In this document: piece by piece, positions 36,294 to 45,317 of the stretch | Position numbering within the stretch: the stretch's first letter is position 1 | Layout: the number at the start of each line of letters is the position of its first letter | DNA from: Corynebacterium kefirresidentii | Lineage (GTDB): Bacteria; Actinomycetota; Actinomycetes; Mycobacteriales; Mycobacteriaceae | Direction: 5' to 3' | Length of the DNA stretch: 64,000 nt | NCBI GenBank assembly: GCA_002154655.1 | Contig: NGUZ01000001.1 | Location: forward strand, 186,001-250,000 | Made by a program: the position numbers and the translations under genes | Notes under the pieces: generated by a model | Told to the model about the DNA's origin: nothing | Database searches by the model: none | The model's input: only the letters and a program-made list of their open reading frames with translations

Positions 36294-37946
36294 GTGTTTG
36301 ACTCACTATCAGACCGCCTACAGTCAGCCCTGGCGGGCCTGCGCGGTAAGGGCAAACTGACCGAGGCTGACATTAATGCCACCGCCCGCGAGATCCGCCT
36401 CGCGCTGCTGGAAGCTGACGTGTCTTTGACCGTCGTCCGTGGCTTTATCAAGCGCATCAAGGAACGTGCCCGTGGCGCGGAAGTCTCTGAGGCGCTCAAC
36501 CCAGCCCAACAGGTAGTCAAGATCGTCAATGAAGAGCTCATTGAGATCCTCGGCGGCGAAACTCGCCGCCTGAACCTAGCGAAGAACCCGCCGACAGTGA
36601 TCATGCTCGCCGGTTTGCAGGGTGCCGGTAAGACCACGTTGGCCGGCAAGCTGGCCAAGCACCTAGCCAAGCAAGGGCATACCCCGATGCTGGTGGCTTG
36701 TGACTTGCAGCGCCCGGGTGCGGTGCAGCAGCTACAGATCGTCGGCGAGCGCGCCGAGGTGCCGACCTTCGCGCCAGATCCGGGTACCTCCCTGGACTCC
36801 AATGAGCATGAAATGGGTACCTCCCACGGTGATCCGGTGGACGTCGCCAAGCGCGGTATTGCTGAGGCCAAACAGAAACAGCACGATGTGGTCATCATCG
36901 ATACCGCCGGCCGCTTGGGCATTGATGAGACACTGATGACGCAGGCGCGCAATATCCGCGATGCCGTGAACCCGGACGAAGTCCTCTTTGTCATCGACTC
37001 CATGATCGGCCAAGATGCCGTGCAGACTGCCGAGGCTTTCCGCGATGGCGTGGACTTTACCGGTGTGGTTCTCACCAAGCTGGATGGCGACGCCCGCGGT
37101 GGCGCGGCCCTGTCTATTCGTGAGGTCACCGGCAAGCCCATTATGTATGCCTCTACCGGTGAGAAGCTCGATGATTTCGATGTCTTCCACCCCGAGCGCA
37201 TGTCCAGCCGCATTTTGGGCATGGGTGACCTGCTTTCCCTCATCGAGCAGGCCGAGGCCACCTTGGATCATCAGAAGGCCGAGGAGGCCGCCTCCAAGCT
37301 TGGTTCTGGTGAGCTGACGCTGAATGACTTCCTTGAGCAGATGCTGATGATCCGCAAGATGGGGCCCATCGGCAACCTGCTGAAGATGATGCCCGGCGGC
37401 AAGCAGATGAATGAGATGGCTGCCATGGTGGATGAAAAGCAGCTGGACCGCATCCAGGCAATCATCCGTGGTATGACTCCGCAGGAGCGTGAGGATCCGA
37501 AGATCCTCAATGCTTCGCGCCGCAAGCGTATTGCTAATGGCTCTGGCGTGAGCGTTTCTGAGGTCAACCAGCTCATCGAGCGCTTCAACCAAGCTAAGAA
37601 GATGATGTCCAAGATGGCCGGCCAATTCGGCATGGGTGGTATGGGTGGCCGCTCTGCTACCAAGAAGAAGCCGAAGGGCCGCAAGGGCAAAAACGGCAAG
37701 CGCAAGAAGGGCAAGGGCGGCGGTGGAAACCGCGGCCCGAAGATGCCGGGCGGAATGCCGGGCATGGGCGGAATGCCAGGTATGCCCGGTGGTGGCGGCA
37801 TGCCGTCCATGGAAGAACTGCAAAAGCTCCAGCAGCAAATGGGCGGCGGCGGTGGCATGCCGGGAATGCCGGGCATGCCAAAGATGCCGAAGGGAATGGA
37901 AAATATTGACCTCAACAACTTGGACTTTGGCAAGGGCAAAAAGTAG
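36294..37946 (+). CDS. ffh: Signal recognition particle protein Ffh (SRP54)
   Basis: Ffh binds signal sequences and 4.5S RNA and forms the GTPase pair with FtsY. The 550-aa protein has an N domain (residues 1-95). Its G domain carries GLQGAGKTTLAGKLAKH near 106, the DLQRPGA segment near 140, DTAGR near 204 and TKLDGDARGG near 262. A methionine-rich M domain follows from about 320. The C-terminal 100 residues are basic, then Gly/Met/Pro-rich with repeated GGMPGM units, a common actinobacterial extension. The start is GTG 36294 with AAGGGAG 10 nt upstream. A strong terminator follows. Confidence 0.97.
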   Translation: MFDSLSDRLQSALAGLRGKGKLTEADINATAREIRLALLEADVSLTVVRGFIKRIKERARGAEVSEALNPAQQVVKIVNEELIEILGGETRRLNLAKNPPTVIMLAGLQGAGKTTLAGKLAKHLAKQGHTPMLVACDLQRPGAVQQLQIVGERAEVPTFAPDPGTSLDSNEHEMGTSHGDPVDVAKRGIAEAKQKQHDVVIIDTAGRLGIDETLMTQARNIRDAVNPDEVLFVIDSMIGQDAVQTAEAFRDGVDFTGVVLTKLDGDARGGAALSIREVTGKPIMYASTGEKLDDFDVFHPERMSSRILGMGDLLSLIEQAEATLDHQKAEEAASKLGSGELTLNDFLEQMLMIRKMGPIGNLLKMMPGGKQMNEMAAMVDEKQLDRIQAIIRGMTPQEREDPKILNASRRKRIANGSGVSVSEVNQLIERFNQAKKMMSKMAGQFGMGGMGGRSATKKKPKGRKGKNGKRKKGKGGGGNRGPKMPGGMPGMGGMPGMPGGGGMPSMEELQKLQQQMGGGGGMPGMPGMPKMPKGMENIDLNNLDFGKGKK

Positions 37947-37965
37947 CGTGCCTCAGTCTTAAAGA

Positions 37966-38015
37966 ATAGAACGAAGGAGGCTCCCACGTTATTGTGGGAG
38001 CCTCCTTTGTTCTAT
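37966..38015. terminator. Bidirectional terminator between ffh and the acyltransferase gene
   Basis: A very long stem (ATAGAAC and AAGGAGGCTCCCAC on the left arm pair with the right arm 37993-38015) has a 6-nt loop. It contains TTT on the right side and separates convergent genes. Confidence 0.9.
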
Positions 38016-38084
38016 GCAGGCAGCTGGGGCGCCTTATCCCCAGCGCCCGTGCTCGTAGGCGTTGGCGCGTGATCGCGCTATGGC

Positions 38085-40352
38085 CTAAACGGCGTCGTCG
38101 TGCCCAGCGTTGGGGTAGGGGACTGGGTTGGCATGTGGCTTGCCGGCGTCGGTAGGTGCGGCGGGTGCCGGATCCACAGCTGCTGCGGCCTGCTCCGGGG
38201 GGATATCAGGGGCTTGCTGTTGGACCTTTTCCCCGTTGAGGAATGGCTTCAGGGCCTCTCGAATCATGGGCATAGCCGATTCCGCGAAGGCATTGGTGAT
38301 GTGGTGCATGTCGCGGTAGACCATCGTATTGCCGATGATGACTGGGCAGTCACCATTGGCATCGCAGAACCACGGGGCGGTATCTACCGAGAGCATATTC
38401 TGGTACTTCGAGAGCACTACTGCACCGGGGTCATAGGGCTGGTAGACCTGCTCAAAGCGCATGCCGCAACCATAGGCATCTTCGGTGGCTACATAGCACT
38501 CATCGAACTCGCGCGGACGGCCTTCCTCATCGAAGCCCCACGGGTTATCGCGGAAGCCCAAGAAGGGGATATCGCGCTCGGCTAATTCATCCCAAAATGC
38601 CTGGTATCCAGCGGGAACAGCATCGGGGCCCGTGCCGTACTCATTTTGCGGGCGCGTGGTATTTGAAATCACCAAGGCTGGGTTTGCTTCTTCGATGCGA
38701 TCCATGACCAGTTTGCCCCATTCGGCGCACTCAGGGGTCACGGTGACATCGTCACCCAGCTCGATGGGGCAACCTTGGCGTAGCAACGGAACCAATTTAA
38801 AGCCCATTTCTTTGCCCAGGCGGTCAAGCGCGGAAGAATACTGTTCCGCGTGGGAGCCGCCAACCAAATAGACTTCCTTTTCTGCGTTTGTGTCACCGAA
38901 AATGCACGGAGTTTTGCCGTCTTTGCGGGTTTCGAAGAAGAAATCAGCGGGCTGGCTATCCGGAACAAAGCACCAATTAGCAGCCACTGGTGGCTGGATG
39001 CCGCCGGCCAGAATTGGGTCAGGCTTAATCTCTACATTATCCGGTGGGGTGAGGTGATTGATGAACGTCGTTGCACCGGGGTAGAGGGAAGGATTCAGAA
39101 GTTCTGCGTCGGCATCATCAAGCGTGCGCATCCACAGCGGCTGAATGGCCAGAAGGCCGACAACGGCCGCAGCAACCACGACACCACCGACGCCGCGAGC
39201 AGCGCCTGCCGGCTTCCGCAAAGTCGATAGGCCCTTGCGTACCGGCAGATCCTCGGCGGTGGGGCGCTTGCGATGCTGGCGCAGTGGACGCTCCAAAAAG
39301 CGGTGCGTGAGGTCTGCCAGCACCAGTGAAATGACGATAATGATAACGCCCAGCCACCACGATGGGGTTTCTTGACCCAAATAAGAGGTGGACAGGATAA
39401 GCAGAGGCCAGTGCCATAGGTAGAGCGGATAGGCTACATCGCCCAGCCAGCGGGCCTGTTTGGAGGCCATGGCCTTGGAAATCTTGCCACCGCCACCCAA
39501 GATGATGAGCACGGCGCCGCCCAGCGGCAAGAGCGAAAGCGGGCCAGGATACGCGGTGGTATCGGCGATGATGGCACCGGTAAAGATGAGCATCACAAGG
39601 CCCAAACCCGTAAAGAGGTCATAAAGGCGGGGCGGAATCTTCCATGCGGAACCGTAGATGGCTAGGACAGCACCCAAGGTCAACTCCCAAGCGCGTGACC
39701 AGGTGGAGTAGTAGTTCTCCGGGGTGCCGTAGAGGCCGTGGCGTGAAGCATAGGCGAAGGAGGCAATGGTGGCCACAATGAGGATCGGGCCCGCAATCTG
39801 GTTGACTGTGGGGAAGCTGCGCTTACCCAGTGGTTGGTGCTTCGGCCGGAACTTCATGATGGCTGCCAAGATGATCGCAAAGGCAATGCCCATGATGTAG
39901 AACTGGCCCTGTACGGCCATGGACCACATGTGCTGCAGTGGGGAGGTATCCGCTGCGGCCGCCGTATAGTCGGCGTTTTGTTCCGCTAACTCCCAGTTTT
40001 GGTAGTACAGCATGGTGGCGGTGATCTGCTGGGTGAGCTCGGTGCGCATGAGCTGTGGGGTGAAAATGCGCACCAGAATGTAGGTCACGCCAATGACCAA
40101 AACTAAGCTGGGTACCAAACGTCGCAGGGTGCGCCAGATGGGCCACCAAGGGTTTAAAGAAGCGTTGGGCTTGCTGGCGTAGCGCAGCTGGGAGCCCAAG
40201 AAGAAGTAGCCGGATAGCAGCAAGAATACGTCCACGCCGCCGGAGACGCGTCCAACGAAGACGTGGTAGATAACTACTAGGCCGATGGCAATACCGCGAA
40301 GACCATCAAGGTCATAGCGGTACCGGAAATTTCGCGGTGATTCTTTAGTCAT
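38085..40352 (-). CDS. Acyltransferase 3 with C-terminal SGNH domain
   Basis: This 755-aa OafA/YrhL-type protein probably O-acylates a cell-envelope glycan or lipid. The N-terminus has the family motif DLDGLRGIAIGLVVIYH near residue 15 and about ten to eleven membrane helices to about residue 415. The extracellular C-terminal domain is SGNH-like. It contains VGGSHAEQY near residue 494 with the nucleophilic Ser, and the RDMHHI segment near residue 690 with the Asp-His pair. A Pro/Ala-rich tail follows. Related proteins in corynebacteria acetylate mycolate precursors, but this substrate is unknown. It is a single gene, divergent from rpsP, with 353 nt between them. Confidence 0.9.
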   Translation of the reverse strand: MTKESPRNFRYRYDLDGLRGIAIGLVVIYHVFVGRVSGGVDVFLLLSGYFFLGSQLRYASKPNASLNPWWPIWRTLRRLVPSLVLVIGVTYILVRIFTPQLMRTELTQQITATMLYYQNWELAEQNADYTAAAADTSPLQHMWSMAVQGQFYIMGIAFAIILAAIMKFRPKHQPLGKRSFPTVNQIAGPILIVATIASFAYASRHGLYGTPENYYSTWSRAWELTLGAVLAIYGSAWKIPPRLYDLFTGLGLVMLIFTGAIIADTTAYPGPLSLLPLGGAVLIILGGGGKISKAMASKQARWLGDVAYPLYLWHWPLLILSTSYLGQETPSWWLGVIIIVISLVLADLTHRFLERPLRQHRKRPTAEDLPVRKGLSTLRKPAGAARGVGGVVVAAAVVGLLAIQPLWMRTLDDADAELLNPSLYPGATTFINHLTPPDNVEIKPDPILAGGIQPPVAANWCFVPDSQPADFFFETRKDGKTPCIFGDTNAEKEVYLVGGSHAEQYSSALDRLGKEMGFKLVPLLRQGCPIELGDDVTVTPECAEWGKLVMDRIEEANPALVISNTTRPQNEYGTGPDAVPAGYQAFWDELAERDIPFLGFRDNPWGFDEEGRPREFDECYVATEDAYGCGMRFEQVYQPYDPGAVVLSKYQNMLSVDTAPWFCDANGDCPVIIGNTMVYRDMHHITNAFAESAMPMIREALKPFLNGEKVQQQAPDIPPEQAAAAVDPAPAAPTDAGKPHANPVPYPNAGHDDAV

Positions 40353-40705
40353 AAACTGTCTTTTCGTGCGTCAACGCCTTTACAGTGAGGCAGAAGGCGC
40401 GCTATACATATGAAACCAAATGTCTATATTCGGCACTTAAGGCTACTCTGCTTTAGTATCGATGGCATAACGAACCTGCGTGAGTGGCGTCGTGATTTTT
40501 AAAATTGCAGATACTCGCGCTAAAATACTTCAGGTTATCTACTCGGATACTCCGGGCTAGGTAATTTTTAGATCGTAATATTCTGCGTAGCACCGTTCCC
40601 GTCTACGGTCGGCCGGTATGTCACGCGCAGATTAAATCCAAGGGTTGAACCGGTGCACTACCTGGTGCGCGTCTGTACTGCCCAGTGACTAGAAAAGGAG
40701 CCGTC
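40353..40705. other. Intergenic region between acyltransferase and rpsP genes
   Basis: This 353-nt region is AT-rich in its middle part (about 40400-40590) and should hold both divergent promoters. A -10 candidate TAATAT near 40578 could drive rpsP with a leader of about 120 nt. The leader contains GGTGC and GCACC-type complementary segments near 40645-40670 that might fold. No gene or strong palindrome is seen. Confidence 0.5.
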
Positions 40706-41221
40706 ATGGCTGTCAAGATTAAGTTGCAGCGTTTGGGTAAGGTCCGCGCTGCTGAGTACCGCGTTGTTATCGCTGATGCGCGCACCCGTCGTAACGGTAA
40801 GGTCATCGAGAACATCGGTATCTACCACCCGAAGGAAGAGCCTTCCCTCATCCAGATCGATTCTGAGCGTGCGCAGCACTGGCTGTCCGTCGGTGCTCAG
40901 CCGACCGAGCCGGTTCTCGCCCTGTTGAAGGTCACCGGTGACTGGCAGAAGCACAAGGGTCTGCCTGGTGCAGAAGGCACCCTGAAGGTTGCTGAGGAGA
41001 AGAAGTCCAAGCTGGAAATCTTCAACGAGGCATTGGCTGAGGCTAACAACGGCCCGACCATTGAGGCCATCACCGAAAAGAAGAAGAAGGCCAAGGAAGA
41101 GGCTGAGAAGAAGGCCGCTGAGGAAGCTGCTGCTGCAGAGGCTGCCGCTGCTGCTGCCGGCGAAGCTGATGCCGAGGCCGAGGAGAAGGCTGAGGAAGCT
41201 TCCGAGGAGTCTGCAGAGTAA
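40706..41221 (+). CDS. rpsP: 30S ribosomal protein S16
   Basis: S16 is needed for 30S assembly. The first 85 residues of this 171-aa protein are the S16 fold ([20 protein letters not shown] onward). The remaining half is an extension rich in Lys, Glu and Ala, ending with an acidic Ala/Glu tail, as seen in other actinobacteria. ATG 40706 has AAAAGGAG upstream at 40692-40699. Two terminators follow, so rimM is not in the same transcript; a cupin/TetR pair on the other strand separates them. Confidence 0.96.
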   Translation: MAVKIKLQRLGKVRAAEYRVVIADARTRRNGKVIENIGIYHPKEEPSLIQIDSERAQHWLSVGAQPTEPVLALLKVTGDWQKHKGLPGAEGTLKVAEEKKSKLEIFNEALAEANNGPTIEAITEKKKKAKEEAEKKAAEEAAAAEAAAAAAGEADAEAEEKAEEASEESAE

Positions 41222-41261
41222 TCTGCCTTCCTTTGCTAAGCGCACAGCGCTTCTAGCTTCG

Positions 41262-41306
41262 GGCCCTGCCTATACCACTGTGCAAGTTGTGTAGGCGGGG
41301 CCTTTG
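41262..41306 (+). terminator. Terminator 1 after rpsP
   Basis: GGCCCTGCCTA (41262-41272) pairs with TAGGCGGGGCC (41292-41302), with one G-U pair, followed by TTTG. Confidence 0.75.
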
Positions 41307-41340
41307 TGCTGTGTGGATGAAATCAACCGGCCCAAAGAGA

Positions 41341-41388
41341 TGACCGCGCACGCATGTCCTTGGTGGAGGTGCGTGCGCGGTCAGTTTT
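41341..41388. terminator. Terminator 2 between rpsP and the TetR gene
   Basis: A perfect 14-bp stem (TGACCGCGCACGCA, 41341-41354, with 41370-41383) is followed by GTTTT. Confidence 0.85.
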
Positions 41389-41447
41389 AGAAAAGGTACG
41401 GTGAAATCCTGCAAGCTACAACGGGTGGGGGAGGGTGAATGTTTCCC

Positions 41448-42134
41448 TTAGCTCTGTGGCTTGTAGTTGGCGTAGCGGCTGTAGACATTAGACGGATCTT
41501 TAAAGTCCATGCCACGCAGGCTGCCGGCAACAACCGGAGCAAAAAGTTCTAGGATTTGCTCGCGTGGTAGCTGTGACATGGGGCCGTTGATGGCAAGAAC
41601 GGTAAAGCCATGGATGGTAGACCATGCCAAAAGGGCGTTCTGCATGAAATATGTGGGGTCAGTAGTGTTGTCCAAAGCTTGCGCGTGGCGGGCGAGAAGG
41701 GCGAAGAAATCGCGAATCTGCTGAAGGTGGTCCATCTTCGGATCATCTTCGGTGTGGGGATCCACACCGAGCATGAAGCGCAGCGCCTTCCATTCCAACA
41801 TGCAACGGAAGAAATTGGTCTCATCCAAGGCAAACTCGAGGTAAGCGTAACCGATTTGCACCAAGTGCTCTGGAAAGTCCAAGTTCCCGGCAGCCTCAGT
41901 AGTCTCGTGCAGGCGCCGGACCAGTTCGTCGGTGGCAAGCTCTGCTACCTTATCGTGTAGTTCTTCTTGATCCTTGAAGTGGCGGTAGGCGGAGGTAGGG
42001 GATACTCCGGCTTCGCGGGTTACGGCACGGACCGTGATGGCGTTGGGGCCGCTTCGCTTGCCTAGCTGGACTGCGATGCGGAGCAGCTCATCGTGGAGGT
42101 TTCCATGATGGTAAGGCTTATTATGCGATTCCAT
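41448..42134 (-). CDS. TetR-family transcriptional regulator
   Basis: This is a TetR-type repressor of 228 aa. The N-terminal helix-turn-helix is visible as ITVRAVTREAGVSPTSAYRHFKD (residues about 33-55). The ligand-binding domain is all-helical with no recognised signature and carries a TetR_C-like segment near residues 80-200. ATG 42134 is chosen because TAAAAT lies exactly 7 nt before it, the leaderless pattern; the ATG three codons earlier overlaps that -10. A cupin gene ends 30 nt upstream of the first ATG on the same strand and may be co-regulated. The operator is not identified. Confidence 0.9.
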   Translation of the reverse strand: MESHNKPYHHGNLHDELLRIAVQLGKRSGPNAITVRAVTREAGVSPTSAYRHFKDQEELHDKVAELATDELVRRLHETTEAAGNLDFPEHLVQIGYAYLEFALDETNFFRCMLEWKALRFMLGVDPHTEDDPKMDHLQQIRDFFALLARHAQALDNTTDPTYFMQNALLAWSTIHGFTVLAINGPMSQLPREQILELFAPVVAGSLRGMDFKDPSNVYSRYANYKPQS

Positions 42135-42141
42135 GAAAGTC

Positions 42142-42147
42142 ATTTTA
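42142..42147 (-). promoter_or_regulatory. -10 hexamer TAAAAT of the TetR gene
   Basis: On the minus strand TAAAAT is followed by 7 nt and ATG 42134. It sets the start. Confidence 0.5.
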
Positions 42148-42172
42148 TCACCGAAACTTATGTTCCTATAAA

Positions 42173-42577
42173 CTATTTTGTCAGCATAGTGAGCAACAAA
42201 ATTGCGGGGGTAGAGGTACCGGAATCCGCAGCTGCAGCCTCGACTTTATGCACCTCATATGCAGGAAGATGCACGATCGTGCCCGGCGTAAGGGTGACGG
42301 TTTCTTCACCATAGGTGAAGTTGAGCTGCCCGCGGAGCGTCTGCACGGTAATGGGATGAGCGGCCTTGTGGTCCGGTAGAGACTGTCCTGGTGCAAAGCT
42401 AAAGAGAATGAGATTAGCGCCATCGGTGCTCAAGACGCGCTGTACGCTTGGGCGGGGCCGCTGCGGATCCGTATCCGGTGCGATATCGAGCAAATTAAGT
42501 GTAGTCATAGCGGAAGCAGTGCCCAGATGGGAAGCCGTGCCAAAAGTATCCGGGGAATTGGTAGGTAAATCGCTCAT
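42173..42577 (-). CDS. Cupin-domain protein
   Basis: This 134-aa single-domain cupin has a conserved beta-barrel core. The segment FAPGQSLPDHKAAHPITVQTLRGQLNFTY (residues about 60-88) contains the first metal-type motif with His residues. The second motif is PGTIVHLPAYEVHKVEA near residue 98. Small cupins of this kind bind a metal and may act as sensors or simple enzymes; no substrate can be given. TAAAGT lies 6 nt upstream of the ATG. The TetR gene follows on the same strand, which suggests a functional pair. The N-terminus is Thr/Ser-rich and not conserved. Confidence 0.8.
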   Translation of the reverse strand: MSDLPTNSPDTFGTASHLGTASAMTTLNLLDIAPDTDPQRPRPSVQRVLSTDGANLILFSFAPGQSLPDHKAAHPITVQTLRGQLNFTYGEETVTLTPGTIVHLPAYEVHKVEAAAADSGTSTPAILLLTMLTK

Positions 42578-42583
42578 GTGCCT

Positions 42584-42589
42584 ACTTTA
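42584..42589 (-). promoter_or_regulatory. -10 hexamer TAAAGT of the cupin gene
   Basis: TAAAGT on the minus strand ends 6 nt before ATG 42577. Confidence 0.45.
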
Positions 42590-42669
42590 ACGACAATGAG
42601 ACCCAGAAACTGGAACTTTTTCGAAGTGGTTGAAAACCCATCACTGACAAGGGGAAAGAGCCAGTGCTG

Positions 42670-42675
42670 TAGACT
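42670..42675 (+). promoter_or_regulatory. -10 hexamer TAGACT of rimM
   Basis: TAGACT ends 7 nt before ATG 42683, a leaderless start. It excludes the in-frame upstream start at 42578. Confidence 0.5.
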
Positions 42676-42682
42676 TTCCGCT

Positions 42683-43180
42683 ATGGAATTGATGATTGGT
42701 CGCGTGATTAAATCGCACGGCGTGAAGGGTGAAGTAGTAGTCGAGGCCACTACTGACGAACCGGAGGTGCGCTTTGCAGTGGGGGAAGCGCTCCATGGCA
42801 CGCAGGGCAAAAAAGAGCACACGCTAACTATCAAGGCAGTCCGCACTCACAAGGGAAGGCTGCTCGTTACCTTCGAAGAAATTAAAGACCGCAATGTGGC
42901 AGATAGCCTGCGCGGCACGAAGTTTTTCGCCGCGCCGCTCGATAGCGATGATGGCGGTTTTTATGACCATGAGCTGGAAGGTCTACGCGTACTTCTGGCG
43001 GGCAAGGGCATTGGTGAGGTTATATCCGTCATCCACGGGGGAAGCCAAGATTTGCTAGAGGTAAATCTCGACACTGGCAAGGAAGCACTCATTCCTTTCG
43101 TGCATGCCATTGTTCCTGACGTGGACCTTGCAGCAGGGACGTGCACCATTGACCCGCCGGAAGGGTTGCTGGACCTATGA
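42683..43180 (+). CDS. rimM: Ribosome maturation factor RimM
   Basis: RimM binds S19 and helps mature the 3' domain of the 30S subunit. The 165-aa protein has the N-terminal RimM barrel beginning MELMIGRVIKSHGVKGEVVV. The C-terminal PRC-like domain contains FYDHELEGLRV near residue 94 and the closing segment PEGLLDL. The stop overlaps the trmD start by 4 nt, the usual coupling of these genes. Confidence 0.95.
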   Translation: MELMIGRVIKSHGVKGEVVVEATTDEPEVRFAVGEALHGTQGKKEHTLTIKAVRTHKGRLLVTFEEIKDRNVADSLRGTKFFAAPLDSDDGGFYDHELEGLRVLLAGKGIGEVISVIHGGSQDLLEVNLDTGKEALIPFVHAIVPDVDLAAGTCTIDPPEGLLDL

Positions 43181-44049
43181 GGCTTGATGTTGTCACCATC
43201 TTTCCGGAGTACTTGGAGCCGTTGCGGCATGCACTTTTAGGAAAGGCCATTGAACAAGGTCGCCTTGAAGTAGGCGTACATGATCTGCGGCAGTGGGCAA
43301 CTGATGCGCATAAGTCTGTCGATGATTCGCCGGTCGGCGGCGGCCCTGGCATGGTTATGAAGCCGGAAGTATGGGGGCCGGCACTCGATAGTGTTGCTGC
43401 TCAGGAAAGTGCACCGAACCTAGAATCGGCCCTTCCGCACTTGAACCGTCCCCGCCACGATGAGCTTGAAGGAGTAGAGGCGCAGGCCTATGCGGTCGAC
43501 ACCCAGCCCGAGGAGGATAGTGACCTCCCACTGCTCATTGTGCCTACCCCAACGGGAAAACCGTTTAGTCAAGCAGATGCGCGTGCGTGGTCGAATGAGG
43601 AGCACATCGTCTTTGCTTGCGGGCGTTATGAGGGAATCGATCAGCGCGTGGTGGATGATGCCGCGCGTCGCTACCGCGTCCGCGAGGTATCCATCGGTGA
43701 TTATGTGCTGATCGGCGGGGAAGTAGCGACGTTGGTAATTGCAGAGGCCGTCGTGCGACTCATTCCAGGCGTGCTGGGTAATAAGCGCTCCCATGAAGAG
43801 GATTCTTTTTCTGATGGTCTCTTGGAGGGCCCGAGCTATACCAAGCCGCGAGAGTGGCGGGGTTTGGCCGTACCGGACGTTTTGACCTCGGGAAACCACG
43901 CCTTGGTGGATAAGTGGCGGCGCGAACAAGCATTATTGCGCACTTGGCAGCGCCGTCCCGAGCTGCTGGAAGTAGCCGAGCTAGACAAGGATGATAGGGC
44001 TTTCATTGCGCAGTTGGAGCAGGAAGCTAAGGCTAAGGGTGAAGGCTAA
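43177..44049 (+). CDS. trmD: tRNA (guanine37-N1)-methyltransferase
   Basis: TrmD methylates G37 of tRNAs and prevents +1 frameshifts. The 290-aa protein begins MRLDVVTIFPEYLEPL. The knotted SAM site is visible in FACGRYEGIDQRVVDD near residue 146 and in SIGDYVLIGGEVATLVIAEA near 172. A loop of about 35 residues (about 78-115) is longer than in E. coli and contains Pro/Glu-rich sequence. It overlaps rimM by 4 nt and the next gene by 1 nt (TAATG). Confidence 0.97.
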   Translation: MRLDVVTIFPEYLEPLRHALLGKAIEQGRLEVGVHDLRQWATDAHKSVDDSPVGGGPGMVMKPEVWGPALDSVAAQESAPNLESALPHLNRPRHDELEGVEAQAYAVDTQPEEDSDLPLLIVPTPTGKPFSQADARAWSNEEHIVFACGRYEGIDQRVVDDAARRYRVREVSIGDYVLIGGEVATLVIAEAVVRLIPGVLGNKRSHEEDSFSDGLLEGPSYTKPREWRGLAVPDVLTSGNHALVDKWRREQALLRTWQRRPELLEVAELDKDDRAFIAQLEQEAKAKGEG

Positions 44050-44423
44050 TGGAGGTTAGTGCTGATCTTTCCGTCCTTCTAGGAACTCAGGAGTGTGAGG
44101 ATTGCCTCGCAGGACTGCCTGAGAGGCTACGTGCTCAGGGCTTTCATCCAGCTAGCATTTTCGTCATTCAGGTAGCGGAGTCATGCCCGGAAAGCAGCCC
44201 GTTAGCGCAGGAATACCGTTTCAGGTTTGGTCAGCGACCGCAGGGAATTCCGGTGTGGCGGCTCATAGTTAACGGTGAGACCGCACACCCCTTAGCCACC
44301 GTGGCCCCCACTGTGGCGGAATGTTTGCCCCCGGAAGCGCTGTGGTTGGGGAGCGCGGAAATCGGTTTTACAGAGATGGGGCTTGGTACCCCAGCGGTAT
44401 GGCGAGCGGAAGCTGCGCAATAG
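44049..44423 (+). CDS. Hypothetical protein downstream of trmD
   Basis: I do not recognise this 124-aa protein. It has no signal peptide and no clear membrane segment. A CxxC-like pair (ECEDC, residues about 15-19) lies near the N-terminus, with one more Cys near 45 and one near 92. It starts within the trmD stop codon (TAATG), so it is translationally coupled to trmD and likely made with it. The C-terminal third is rich in Gly, Thr and Ala. No terminator is visible after it. Confidence 0.65.
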   Translation: MEVSADLSVLLGTQECEDCLAGLPERLRAQGFHPASIFVIQVAESCPESSPLAQEYRFRFGQRPQGIPVWRLIVNGETAHPLATVAPTVAECLPPEALWLGSAEIGFTEMGLGTPAVWRAEAAQ

Positions 44424-44544
44424 GCGCCGACGAGAAAATTAATTGCCGCATTTTCACGCTAAAACTGCAGCGCTTAGGCCGTCTGGGGTTATAGTAAGGG
44501 GGACATTCCCTCCAATTTTCTATTCCCAAGGTGGTCCCTAAACC

Positions 44545-45174
44545 ATGACGGCTCCCAACGGCAATAATTACGGTGGATTTAACCAGCAGCCGCCCCAGTA
44601 CAACCAACAGTATTATCCCCAGCAGAACAATGGCGGCGTTAGCGGTGCCACAATCGCTGCGATTATCGCAGCCATTGTGGCGGTAATCGCGGTGGCTGCC
44701 ATGGTCATTATGTTCGTGACCAATAACAAGAGTGACTCTACGGATAGCGCTGCAGGGGATAGCCAATTCCAGCAGGCGGATGCGAATAGCGGATCCGGAA
44801 CTGGGTCGGGGTCCGGCAAGAAGTCCGGTTCCTCCAAGGATTCTGCAGAGGATGAGGACTCCAGCCCGGTCACGGTGACCGAGACCAAGGAAGCCCCGGC
44901 ACCAGCACCGGCACAGGCTGGTTCCGCTGGCTCCAGCAATGGACATTCCTGGGGTGATTACCCTAACTATTATGCGACTGGCCCGACTTCCAGTCCTTTT
45001 GCTCGCAACGTCTACACCGCTTTTATGAATAACTGGGTTGCGGGTGGCGGCACCAACGTCACCTTGAGCGTCCATTCGCCGACCACCGGTGGTACCTACA
45101 CCATGTACTGCTACGGTAGCTCCGCCCGGGTTACTTGCACCGGCGGCGATAACGCCCGCGTGGTTATCCACTAA
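44545..45174 (+). CDS. Membrane-anchored exported protein, unknown function
   Basis: This 209-aa protein is not assigned to a family. Residues 1-32 are rich in Asn, Gln, Tyr and Pro and lie before a hydrophobic Ala/Ile/Val helix (about 33-58), so the body is probably outside the membrane. A Ser/Gly/Lys/Asp-rich linker (about 60-125) leads to a C-terminal domain of about 80 residues. That domain has repeated aromatic and Gly residues (SWGDYPNYYATGP, then NVTLSVHSPTTGG) and two cysteines that could form a disulfide. It ends in RVVIH. A clean terminator follows. This N-terminal layout is common in actinobacterial surface proteins. Confidence 0.75.
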   Translation: MTAPNGNNYGGFNQQPPQYNQQYYPQQNNGGVSGATIAAIIAAIVAVIAVAAMVIMFVTNNKSDSTDSAAGDSQFQQADANSGSGTGSGSGKKSGSSKDSAEDEDSSPVTVTETKEAPAPAPAQAGSAGSSNGHSWGDYPNYYATGPTSSPFARNVYTAFMNNWVAGGGTNVTLSVHSPTTGGTYTMYCYGSSARVTCTGGDNARVVIH

Positions 45175-45190
45175 GCACGCGCCGCACCTT

Positions 45191-45219
45191 CCTCCTTTCC
45201 TTGCTGGAAAGGAGGTTTT
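45191..45219 (+). terminator. Terminator after the exported protein gene
   Basis: A perfect 10-bp stem (CCTCCTTTCC and GGAAAGGAGG) has a 5-nt loop, followed by TTTT. Confidence 0.92.
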
Positions 45220-45317
45220 GCGTTGAGAGGGGCGTCGGCAAGCGAAGGCGGCGTACGGGCCGTGCGGTAAATTGGGTGGGTCTAATCCCAAACCTCGAGA
45301 AAGAGTGAGGAGACCAC

